Source of the DNA: Actinomyces viscosus
GTDB lineage: Bacteria; Bacteroidota; Bacteroidia; Flavobacteriales_D; Crocinitomicaceae
Assembly (NCBI GenBank): GCA_943326975.2
Contig: CALPVI020000158.1
Location: forward strand, 1 to 5,243
DNA length: 5,243 nt
Direction: 5' to 3'
Part shown: positions 1 to 5,243 of the stretch, piece by piece
How positions within the stretch are numbered: the first letter of the stretch is position 1
Layout: each line of letters opens with the position of its first letter
Translations under genes and position numbers: made by a program
Notes under the pieces: model-generated
The model's database searches: none
What the model saw: the letters and a program-made list of their open reading frames with translations, nothing else
What the model was told of the DNA's origin: nothing

Positions 1-750
1 CTCTTTTGGCCTGTAAGTAAGGAAAAAATTAAAATTTTATTTATCGGTAATAGTTATACATATAGAAATGATATGCCGTCTATTTTTGAGAATATAGCAA
101 TTTCAAAAGGAAAAAAAGTATATGTCGATGACTGTACATTAGGCAAAGCTTCTATTTATATTCATTCTAACCGTTTTGCTGTTATGAATGCTATAAAAAG
201 TCAAGATTGGGACTATGTAATAATACAAGGATCAAGTCGTGATTTTTTAAAAGAAGATAGTCTGATCAAAAATAAAACCTTACCAGCTTTAAATAAAATT
301 ATTGCAAAAGTTCAAGCAAATAATCCATCTACTAAAATGTTGTTTTATATGACTTGGGGTTATAAAAATGGATATAAACCTTTAAATGAGGTGAATACAT
401 TTGAAAAGATGGCAGATAAAATTAGAAATCAATATCTGGGACTTTATAAAACCTATAATATAGGAGTTGTTCCTGTTGGAATGGCTTGGAAAGATTCACG
501 ACAAAAAAGAAGTGAGGTAAAGTTATATGTAAAAGATGGTGCTCACCCAAGTTTAAAGGGGTCTTATTTGGCTGCTAGTTGTTTTTATGCGGCTATTTTT
601 AATGATTCACCTGTTGGTTCCAAATATTATAGTAAACTAGGACCTAAGATTTGTTATTACTTACAATCAGTTGCAAGTAAAAATGTAATGTATTACAGAC
701 GGAAATATGGTTTAGATAATATTGAAAAAATAGAAGCTAAAAAATATTAA
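1..750 (+). CDS. SGNH/GDSL-type hydrolase, 5'-truncated by window edge
   Basis: This is the C-terminal part (249 codons visible) of an SGNH-fold hydrolase, probably an esterase or carbohydrate deacetylase; the substrate cannot be told. The frame is open from base 1. The first ATG (base 73) is not the real start, because the block I motif IGNSYT lies before it, with the presumed nucleophile Ser at codon 18 (bases 52-54). Downstream are WDYVIIQGSS (codons 70-79), MTWGYKNG (near 117-124), VPVGMAW (near 157-163) and block V DGAHPS, whose Asp and His (codons 179 and 182) would complete the triad. This order resembles the GNSYT-type group often labelled SGNH/GDSL or DUF4886, which is family knowledge. 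Such proteins are usually exported, but the N-terminus is outside the window. The TAA stop overlaps the stop of the convergent ZIP gene. The family call is fairly secure; the reaction is not. Confidence 0.85.
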   Translation, partial: LFWPVSKEKIKILFIGNSYTYRNDMPSIFENIAISKGKKVYVDDCTLGKASIYIHSNRFAVMNAIKSQDWDYVIIQGSSRDFLKEDSLIKNKTLPALNKIIAKVQANNPSTKMLFYMTWGYKNGYKPLNEVNTFEKMADKIRNQYLGLYKTYNIGVVPVGMAWKDSRQKRSEVKLYVKDGAHPSLKGSYLAASCFYAAIFNDSPVGSKYYSKLGPKICYYLQSVASKNVMYYRRKYGLDNIEKIEAKKY

Positions 751-1484
751 TTCATTAAAAAGGCTAAGGTACAGCCAATTAAAATACTTGTTAGTTTCAA
801 AATGTTGAATTTGTGATTTTCACTTGTTTCAAAAATGATAGTAGTCGAAATATGTAAAAACATACCAACTACAATAGCAAGTATCATATTAAAGTCAAGA
901 AAATTAGAAGCGTTTTTAGATATTAGTCCAAAAGTTAAACCTAATGGCGTCATAATTGAGAATGCAATTAATACCAACCAAGCATTTAATTTTGATAAAT
1001 TCGTATTCAGTAATAAAGTCATAAGTGCAACAGCTACAGGTAGTTGATGAAACAATATGCCTAATAGGAGAGAATTATCACTTCCTCCATGTTGATGAGC
1101 GTGCGCTATTTCAAATCCAGAATAATGATTTCCTAATGGAATACCTTCCAATAATGAGTGAACCGAAAGTGAAATAAATAATCCCCAGGGCATTTTTTGT
1201 CCTTTGTGCACATGCACATGCCCATGTTCAATACCTCCTGAAAAGAATTCTAAAAGCAACTGAATTAAGAATCCTAATAAAATAAAAAGGCCTATGTTTT
1301 TAGTAGATGAGCTATATAATTCAGGAACAAAATGTGTAAATGCGATAGCTAATAAAAAACCACCACTGAAACTAAGCATAAGCTTAATAAACTTGTTTTT
1401 ATTTGCAGCGTGTAAATAAGAAACTATAATTCCTCCAAGAATCACTGCACCTATTAAACTTACGTATACAAATAATTTTTCCAT
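747..1484 (-). CDS. ZIP-family divalent metal transporter
   Basis: This inner-membrane transporter probably brings Zn2+ or another divalent metal (Fe2+, Mn2+) into the cytoplasm. The 245 residues form about eight hydrophobic segments, the usual ZIP plan. TM2 has HFVPEL (His51, Glu55). TM4 has the signature HSLLEG (His109, Ser110, Glu113, Gly114). TM5 has HQLPVAVAL (His146, Gln147, Pro149). TM6 has His211 and Glu219. The loop before TM4 carries alternating histidines (His87, 89, 91, 93), and a second histidine cluster (120, 128, 130, 132) lies between TM4 and TM5. The Glu common after the Pro in TM5 (HExPxE or HNxPEG) is Val here, as in some eukaryotic ZIP I/II members, so the second metal site may be absent. 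The ATG directly follows the upstream methyltransferase TAA with no gap, which suggests one transcript and translational coupling. No metal-responsive operator was recognised. Confidence 0.92.
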   Translation of the reverse strand: MEKLFVYVSLIGAVILGGIIVSYLHAANKNKFIKLMLSFSGGFLLAIAFTHFVPELYSSSTKNIGLFILLGFLIQLLLEFFSGGIEHGHVHVHKGQKMPWGLFISLSVHSLLEGIPLGNHYSGFEIAHAHQHGGSDNSLLLGILFHQLPVAVALMTLLLNTNLSKLNAWLVLIAFSIMTPLGLTFGLISKNASNFLDFNMILAIVVGMFLHISTTIIFETSENHKFNILKLTSILIGCTLAFLMN

Positions 1485-2219
1485 TTATTTTTTTCTTGCA
1501 ATGATGATTAATCGATCTGATGAATTTTCTTCGAAATCATTAAGATTGAAGTCGCCAAATGTACGAATAATTTCAAATTTATTTTCAACTAATAATTCTT
1601 TGAAATCATTGAATTTTAAAGCCTGTACTTTTTCACTGAATTCATAATTTGTATTGTTGTCTGTAAATTTTATTTCTTTGATGATATGGTGTCCAGTATA
1701 TTTTCGTGTAAGATGAAAATCAATTTCATCTTCCGTTTTAATTTCAGAAGGAACTAAGTTTTGGATAACTTTTTCACTATTCATAAAATCGATGACAAAT
1801 AAACCACCCGTTTTAAGCATTTCGCTTACAGAATACATGACTCTATGATTATCTTCAATTGCATCAAAATAGCCAAAACTTGTAAATAAATTAAAAACGG
1901 CATCAAAGTCATTTTCATTTAAAGATTCTCTCATATCATGAACTCCAAATCGTAAAGTCTCGTTTTCATGTTGTTTTGCTGTAATAATGCTGTTTTCAGA
2001 TAAATCTACACCAAGAACATTGTGACCTAATTGATTGAGGGTGATTGAATGTCTTCCTTTACCACAAGCCAAATCAACTACTTTCGCGTTAGAAGGTAAT
2101 TTTATGAATGTACTTAATTTAGTGATGAAATTTTGAGCTTCAACTTCATTTCTGTTTTTGTATAGGGAATGATAATAAGTTGTATCAAACCAAGCGGCAA
2201 ACCAATCTTTTTTACTCAT
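1485..2219 (-). CDS. Class I SAM-dependent methyltransferase, substrate unknown
   Basis: This 244-residue cytoplasmic enzyme transfers a methyl group from S-adenosylmethionine to an unknown acceptor. The Rossmann motifs are clear: motif I VVDLACGKG (residues 47-55), the acidic ribose-binding residue in GVDLS (Asp72), HDMRE with Asp95 near the adenine pocket, motif IV-like FDAVFNLFTSFGYF (105-118), and a post-strand LKTGGLFVIDFMN (135-147). The N-terminus (WFAAWFDTTYYHSLYKNR) resembles uncharacterised Bacteroidota methyltransferases, and the C-terminal third is beta-rich and probably forms the acceptor site. It is first in a two-gene unit with the ZIP transporter; co-transcription does not prove a shared function. 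A TATATTTG box ends four bases before the ATG, so the mRNA may have almost no leader. The enzyme class is certain; the acceptor (small molecule or macromolecule) is open. Confidence 0.93.
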   Translation of the reverse strand: MSKKDWFAAWFDTTYYHSLYKNRNEVEAQNFITKLSTFIKLPSNAKVVDLACGKGRHSITLNQLGHNVLGVDLSENSIITAKQHENETLRFGVHDMRESLNENDFDAVFNLFTSFGYFDAIEDNHRVMYSVSEMLKTGGLFVIDFMNSEKVIQNLVPSEIKTEDEIDFHLTRKYTGHHIIKEIKFTDNNTNYEFSEKVQALKFNDFKELLVENKFEIIRTFGDFNLNDFEENSSDRLIIIARKK

Positions 2220-2223
2220 AATA

Positions 2224-2231
2224 CAAATATA
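2224..2231 (-). promoter_or_regulatory. Putative -7 promoter box for the methyltransferase-ZIP unit
   Basis: Read on the minus strand this is TATATTTG, an exact match to the Bacteroidota -7 consensus TAnnTTTG. Only four bases (TATT) separate it from the ATG at 2219, which predicts a transcript starting at or just before the start codon. I could not find a good TTTG -33 element at the usual distance; that stretch is an A-run on this strand. The match is exact, but the octamer is cheap in AT-rich DNA. Confidence 0.5.
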
Positions 2232-2297
2232 CTCTTATTTCTGCTTTTGTTTTTTTGTGAATTATAAATTTAGCGAATTTATATACTTCTAATTCTT

Positions 2298-2305
2298 TAT
2301 ATTTG
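2298..2305 (+). promoter_or_regulatory. Putative -7 promoter box for siaB-siaC-coaE
   Basis: TATATTTG matches the Bacteroidota -7 consensus TAnnTTTG and lies 31 bases before the siaB ATG, giving a predicted leader of roughly 25 bases. No convincing TTTG was seen at the -33 position, only a weak TTTA-type sequence. It is the only exact match I found on this strand in the 117-base divergent gap. Confidence 0.5.
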
Positions 2306-2336
2306 TTTGAAACTATGAAATGACTTTATTACTATT

Positions 2337-2870
2337 ATGTCACTAAAACAACTTTTTGAAATTTATAAAACATTTGAAAATAAAGAGGTTATTTTTTCTT
2401 TTCAAGGTCAAGTCTCCGAACAACTTTTGGTTTCTGTATTAGATGTTATGGAAAAAAACTTTTCAGAGATGGAGGGTGAAACAAAATTGAAAAAGAAAGT
2501 AATTAATGTATTGGTAGAATGTATTCAAAATTTATATCACCACAAAGAGATAATTGATAATGAGAGTACTCAAGTTTTATTATTAGTTGTAAAGAAAGAG
2601 GATGGGTTTTATATTCAGACAGGTAACTATATAGATAAACACAAAGGTATTGAGTTAAAAGATCGATTACTAAAAGTTAATTCATTTTCGAAAGATGAAT
2701 TAAAAGAGTATTACCAGAAAACTTTAAATGAAGGTTTTATTTCAGAAAAAGGAACTGCAGGTTTAGGATTGATTGATATAGCAAGGAAATCGGGTAATAA
2801 ATTAGAATATGAAATTTTTGAAGGAAAAGATAATGTTGATTTTTTCAGTTTAAATATTAAAGTGGACTAA
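2337..2870 (+). CDS. siaB: SiaB-family protein kinase (HATPase fold)
   Basis: This 177-residue cytoplasmic protein matches the SiaB family: small GHKL/HATPase-fold kinases that phosphorylate a threonine on a partner SiaC protein. Visible parts are an N-terminal helix-rich segment (1-55), the N-box helix VLVECIQNLYHH with Glu61 and Asn65 in the ExxxN spacing used for Mg-ATP binding, a QTGNY segment (94-98) where the family's first glycine box falls, and the second glycine box GTAGLGLIDIARKSG (139-153). The ATG at 2337 was chosen because nearby upstream ATGs (2315, 2320) run quickly into stops. No strong ribosome binding site is present, as is common in Bacteroidota. It leads an operon with siaC 2 bases downstream, then coaE. 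It could be mistaken for an anti-sigma factor kinase of the RsbW type, but the DUF1987 neighbour argues for SiaB. The activating signal is unknown, since no sensor phosphatase is adjacent. Confidence 0.88.
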   Translation: MSLKQLFEIYKTFENKEVIFSFQGQVSEQLLVSVLDVMEKNFSEMEGETKLKKKVINVLVECIQNLYHHKEIIDNESTQVLLLVVKKEDGFYIQTGNYIDKHKGIELKDRLLKVNSFSKDELKEYYQKTLNEGFISEKGTAGLGLIDIARKSGNKLEYEIFEGKDNVDFFSLNIKVD

Positions 2871-2872
2871 AT

Positions 2873-3256
2873 ATGGAGAACATAATACTAGATGGAACGG
2901 CAAAAACACCGTCTGTTTCGTTTGATTTTTCAAGAGGTGTATTAGAATTGAAAGGTAGATCTATACCTGAAAATTCTGTGGAGTTTTACAAGCCATTAAA
3001 CGAGTGGGTAGTAGATTATTTGGATAGCCCTAAAGGCAAAACCTTAGTTGAAATTAAATTAGAATACTTCAATACTTCTTCATCAAAATGTATTTTAGAT
3101 TTATTTAAACAGTTAGAAGTTTTGTCTCAAAAAGGTGCTGAAGTTTATGTGAATTGGTACTTTGAACAAGATGATGAAGATATGCAAGAAGCAGGTGAAG
3201 ATTTTCAAGCAATTTTGAAAATACCTTTTAACATGATTGAAGTAGAGGAGATTTAA
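2873..3256 (+). CDS. siaC: SiaC-family regulatory phosphoprotein (DUF1987)
   Basis: This 127-residue cytoplasmic protein is the expected substrate of SiaB. The whole length fits the DUF1987/SiaC domain: TPSVSFDFSRG near the N-terminus (12-22), GRSIPENSVEFYKPL (28-42), the hallmark LEYFNTSSSK (63-72), VNWYFEQDDEDMQEAGEDF (93-111) and a closing IPFNMIEVEE. Thr68 in the hallmark has the same number as the Thr phosphorylated by SiaB in Pseudomonas aeruginosa SiaC. There, unphosphorylated SiaC binds and activates the diguanylate cyclase SiaD, and SiaA removes the phosphate. Here no siaD or siaA is adjacent, so the effector bound by SiaC is unknown. The start lies 2 bases after the siaB stop, which suggests coupled translation and matched amounts of the two proteins. 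The last codons (Val-Glu-Glu-Ile) also contain the ribosome binding site of coaE. Confidence 0.92.
   Translation: MENIILDGTAKTPSVSFDFSRGVLELKGRSIPENSVEFYKPLNEWVVDYLDSPKGKTLVEIKLEYFNTSSSKCILDLFKQLEVLSQKGAEVYVNWYFEQDDEDMQEAGEDFQAILKIPFNMIEVEEI
3244..3250 (+). promoter_or_regulatory. Strong Shine-Dalgarno site for coaE
   Basis: AGAGGAG lies 7 bases before the coaE ATG, inside the final codons of siaC. It is the best Shine-Dalgarno match seen before any start in this window and supports ATG 3258. It may be partly a by-product of the two Glu codons (GAG GAG) in SiaC. Confidence 0.6.
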
Positions 3257-3257
3257 A

Positions 3258-3830
3258 ATGCAAAAAATTGGAATAACCGGAGGGATTGGTTCAGGTAAAT
3301 CATTAGTATGTACCATTTTTGAGAAATTAGGTTTTCCTGTTTTTTATTCAGATTTAGAAGCTAAAAGAATTCTTTTAGAAGACTTAAATGTAAAAAGCCA
3401 AGTTATATCATTATTTGGAAACGAAGCTTATTCAGTGGAAGGATTAAATAGAAAATTGATAGCAAATCTAATTTTTTCTAATGAAGAATTGAAATTCAAA
3501 TTAAATTCAATTATTCATCCAGTTGTTAGAGAAAATTTTGAAAATTGGTCTAATATTCAAAAAGCAAAATTTGTATTTAATGAAGCAGCAATACTTTTTG
3601 AAACAGGAAGTTATAAAAATTTTGATAAAACTATTTTAGTCACAGCACCTTTGTCAATTAAAATAGAAAGGGTAATCAAACGAGATCAATGTTCACAAGA
3701 AGAGGTCGTACAAAGAATGAATAATCAATGGTCTGATGAAAAGAAAATAGAATTAGCAGACTATGTTATTATAAATGATGATAAATCGTCTTTATTATTT
3801 CAAATAGATCAATTACTCTCAAAATTATAA
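3258..3830 (+). CDS. coaE: Dephospho-CoA kinase
   Basis: CoaE carries out the last step of coenzyme A synthesis, phosphorylating the ribose 3'-OH of dephospho-CoA with ATP in the cytoplasm. The 190 residues are a normal length for this P-loop kinase. The Walker A motif GGIGSGKS spans residues 8-15. YSDLEAKR (30-37) supplies the conserved Asp32 that follows the first strand pair. LNSIIHPVVR (82-91) is the family's IIHP motif. AILFETG (111-117) matches the usual LLFE segment. RVIKRD (138-143) plus VVQRMNNQ (150-157) form the lid with its arginines, and ADYVIIND (167-174) is the typical C-terminal motif. It starts 1 base after the siaC stop and has a good Shine-Dalgarno site, so it is the third gene of the siaB operon. 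It is probably essential, and the operon promoter may therefore serve it. It stops 3 bases from a convergent gene. Confidence 0.96.
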   Translation: MQKIGITGGIGSGKSLVCTIFEKLGFPVFYSDLEAKRILLEDLNVKSQVISLFGNEAYSVEGLNRKLIANLIFSNEELKFKLNSIIHPVVRENFENWSNIQKAKFVFNEAAILFETGSYKNFDKTILVTAPLSIKIERVIKRDQCSQEEVVQRMNNQWSDEKKIELADYVIINDDKSSLLFQIDQLLSKL

Positions 3831-3833
3831 GTT

Positions 3834-4490
3834 TTATTCAACCTCTTCATAGTCATCAAAATCATTTTTATCTTTTGATTCTTTTGAATTATTGTATACA
3901 TCTGAATTTGGTTCAGTTCTTATTTTTCCTGTTATGAGGAACATAACTGCATTAGCCATTTTCGAGATGATATTGACCAAAAAGATGAATCCTATTATTT
4001 TGAAAATAAAACCGATAATTGGTGTTTTTTCGATTCCTAAAATATTTAGGCGAAACCAATTCGATAAGGGATTGTTAGCTAAATCAGGAAAAAACATGAA
4101 AGTGATAAAAAATGCAATAGCAAAAACAATTACGCCAATTTCTGCTTTTAAATTAAATGAAGAATTTTTAGTTTGTTGTTCACCATTCATTACCATTTGA
4201 AATAGCATTCTTTTCTTTTGTTGATTTTGTAATTTTCCTACAAAATAAGCCAACAAAACAAGACAGGTAATAATCATCTGGTTTATATTAATCATACCTT
4301 CTTTTAAAGTGAAGATAAATGTGACTTCTACTAAGAAAAAATATTTTAAAGCCTTGATTAGATATGTTTCTCCTTCAGTTCGATTACCACGACCTCTAAG
4401 TATAAAATATACAAGTTGAAAAACCCCCCAAATAAAGCCGAAGATTGCGAAAACAACTCCTAATCGAAAGATGATATTTAAAATTTCCAA
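3834..4490 (-). CDS. Multi-pass membrane protein of unknown function, TTG start
   Basis: I do not recognise this 218-residue protein. It has about five hydrophobic segments: residues 6-31, 44-62, 68-87, 116-134 and a long one at 157-188 that could be one or two passes. A basic patch (RGRGNR, 32-37) follows the first and suggests a cytoplasmic loop. A QNQQKKR-containing polar stretch (88-113) sits mid-protein. The C-terminal tail (190-218) is hydrophilic and strongly acidic, ending DDYEEVE. No catalytic or binding motif is visible. No in-frame ATG occurs before Met66, and an in-frame stop lies upstream, so the start is most likely TTG at 4488-4490; starting at Met66 would remove the first membrane segments. 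The hydrophobic pattern beginning right after the TTG supports it as coding. Its stop lies 3 bases from the coaE stop. The gene is probably real, but the exact start is uncertain. Confidence 0.72.
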   Translation of the reverse strand: MEILNIIFRLGVVFAIFGFIWGVFQLVYFILRGRGNRTEGETYLIKALKYFFLVEVTFIFTLKEGMININQMIITCLVLLAYFVGKLQNQQKKRMLFQMVMNGEQQTKNSSFNLKAEIGVIVFAIAFFITFMFFPDLANNPLSNWFRLNILGIEKTPIIGFIFKIIGFIFLVNIISKMANAVMFLITGKIRTEPNSDVYNNSKESKDKNDFDDYEEVE

Positions 4491-4514
4491 AACAAATAAT
4501 TTAGATAACGAATG

Positions 4515-4559
4515 TACAAGAAAACTTTCAAATGGAGATTGATTTTTTTATTTCTTGTA
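4515..4559. repeat. Nested inverted repeat in divergent promoter region
   Basis: A perfect 9-base inverted repeat, TACAAGAAA (4515-4523) and TTTCTTGTA (4551-4559), encloses a second 4-base pair of arms, TCAA (4528-4531) and TTGA (4539-4542). It lies between the membrane protein start and the S46 peptidase promoter box, upstream of both genes, so it is not a terminator. It could be an operator or a stem-loop. A 9-base match can arise by chance in AT-rich DNA, so function is unproven. Confidence 0.35.
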
Positions 4560-4609
4560 AAAAAGAAGATCCTTGATTAATTACGAGTTAAAATTCATGT
4601 AAGATTTAA

Positions 4610-4617
4610 TATCTTTG
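4610..4617 (+). promoter_or_regulatory. Putative -7 promoter box for the S46 peptidase
   Basis: TATCTTTG matches the Bacteroidota -7 consensus TAnnTTTG and ends 19 bases before the peptidase ATG, implying a leader of about 15 bases. No clear -33 TTTG was found at the standard spacing. The rest of the 4491-4636 gap shows only the inverted repeat listed separately. Confidence 0.5.
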
Positions 4618-4636
4618 GAGTTCAAATTTAAGAACA

Positions 4637-5243
4637 ATGATTAAAAAAGTTACTTTATCGATTTTTACAACACTCTTTTTAACTTTTGCTGTAGTGGCTG
4701 AGGAAGGCATGTTAATTCCTTCAGTCTTAACTGCATTCGAGTCAAGTATGCAAGCAATGGGTATGAAATTAAGTGCAAAAGATATTTATGATATTAATCA
4801 TTCAAGTTTAAAAGATGCAATTATTCATTTTAATGGAGGTTGTACAGCAGAATTAGTTTCTGATAAAGGATTGATTTTAACAAATCACCATTGTGGTTAT
4901 TATTCAATTCAATCTCACTCTTCTTTAGAGCATGATTATTTAAAAAATGGATTTTGGGCGAAAACATTTGCAGAAGAATTACCAAATATGGATTTATTTG
5001 CTGCAAGAATGGTTCGTATTGATGACGTAACAAAATCTGTGTTGTTCGGAATTAATGAATCAGATGATGATGTAAAAAAAGAAGCAACAATGCGTCGAAA
5101 TGTTGAACAATTAATAAAAGATGCAACAAAAGGAACACATTATGAAGCTGAAATAAAACCATTTAATTATGGAAATGACTTTTACTTGATTGTGAAAGAA
5201 GTGTTTGAGGATGTTCGATTAGTTGGAACACCTCCTAATTCAA
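4637..5243 (+). CDS. S46 family dipeptidyl-peptidase (DPP7/DPP11-like), 3'-truncated by window edge
   Basis: This is the first 202 codons of a serine exopeptidase that releases dipeptides from peptide N-termini in the periplasm. A signal peptide is evident: MIKK, a hydrophobic core to about residue 20, and a likely cleavage after VVA (residue 21). The mature start EEGMLIP resembles the family's conserved EGM(W/L)xP. GGCTAELVSDKGLILTNHH (67-85) followed by CGY holds the catalytic His; I place it at His85, the same number I recall for the His of Porphyromonas gingivalis DPP11. IQSHSS (91-96), HDYL (99-102), NGFWA (104-108) and ELPN (114-117) are also family landmarks. Cys69 and Cys86 could form a disulfide. 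Family members run to about 700 residues, so the Asp and Ser of the triad and the residue deciding DPP7 or DPP11 specificity lie beyond the window. The ATG at 4637 fits the signal peptide and the promoter box. Confidence 0.93.
   Translation, partial: MIKKVTLSIFTTLFLTFAVVAEEGMLIPSVLTAFESSMQAMGMKLSAKDIYDINHSSLKDAIIHFNGGCTAELVSDKGLILTNHHCGYYSIQSHSSLEHDYLKNGFWAKTFAEELPNMDLFAARMVRIDDVTKSVLFGINESDDDVKKEATMRRNVEQLIKDATKGTHYEAEIKPFNYGNDFYLIVKEVFEDVRLVGTPPNS

Noticed and set aside
73..75. ATG at 73 as the start of the SGNH hydrolase
   Set aside because: It would remove the block I GNSYT motif with the presumed catalytic serine, and the frame is open to base 1, so the gene begins outside the window.
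394..403. A TACATTTG promoter-like octamer inside the hydrolase gene
   Set aside because: It lies in coding sequence with no gene start downstream and shows how often TAnnTTTG arises by chance in this AT-rich DNA.
835..1047. A forward open frame of 70 codons inside the ZIP gene
   Set aside because: It is antisense to well-supported ZIP motifs, has no recognisable protein features and no start signals.
1207..1224. A short alternating CACATG-type repetition in the ZIP gene
   Set aside because: It is explained by His-Val/His-Gly codons of the histidine-rich loop and is not an independent DNA repeat.
3113..3316. A reverse open frame of 67 codons across the siaC-coaE junction
   Set aside because: It covers the conserved C-terminus of SiaC and the P-loop of CoaE on the opposite strand and has no family features of its own.
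3892..4200. A forward open frame of 102 codons opposite the membrane protein
   Set aside because: The reverse frame has coherent membrane segments and a convergent arrangement; this frame looks like a mirror of hydrophobic codons. It remains the less likely choice.
4830..5033. A reverse open frame of 67 codons inside the S46 peptidase
   Set aside because: The forward frame encodes clear S46 motifs through this whole stretch.

Overview
The window comes from a low-GC, AT-rich genome of the phylum Bacteroidota, most likely order Flavobacteriales. The evidence is a family S46 dipeptidyl-peptidase, SiaB/SiaC-type proteins and a methyltransferase of types I recognise from this group, weak or absent Shine-Dalgarno sequences before most genes, and TAnnTTTG promoter -7 boxes at sensible distances from several starts. 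I cannot name the genus. The window is gene-dense: eight protein genes, no RNA genes, no mobile elements, no CRISPR, and no gap longer than about 150 bases.

Layout, left to right. (1) The 3' part of a forward SGNH/GDSL-type hydrolase runs off the left edge. (2) A reverse-strand pair follows: a class I SAM-dependent methyltransferase, then a ZIP-family metal transporter whose ATG touches the methyltransferase stop codon. The transporter meets the hydrolase tail-to-tail, with the two stop codons sharing the bases TTAA. (3) A 117-base divergent promoter region carries the same octamer, TATATTTG, facing each way. (4) A tight forward operon reads siaB (HATPase-fold serine/threonine kinase), siaC (its DUF1987 phospho-target, with the modifiable threonine at position 68) and coaE (dephospho-CoA kinase), with gaps of 2 and 1 bases. 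(5) A reverse-strand gene for an unrecognised multi-pass membrane protein ends 3 bases from coaE and appears to need a TTG start. (6) A second divergent region of about 146 bases holds a nested inverted repeat and a TAnnTTTG box. (7) The 5' part of a secreted S46 dipeptidyl-peptidase runs off the right edge.

Functionally this is mostly ordinary chromosome: metal uptake, CoA synthesis and peptide digestion. The most notable element is the siaB-siaC switch. In Pseudomonas aeruginosa the phosphorylation state of SiaC controls the diguanylate cyclase SiaD, and the phosphatase SiaA reverses SiaB. Here neither SiaA nor SiaD is adjacent, and coaE takes the downstream place. The output of the switch is therefore unknown. 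I see no clear evidence of a wholly new system.
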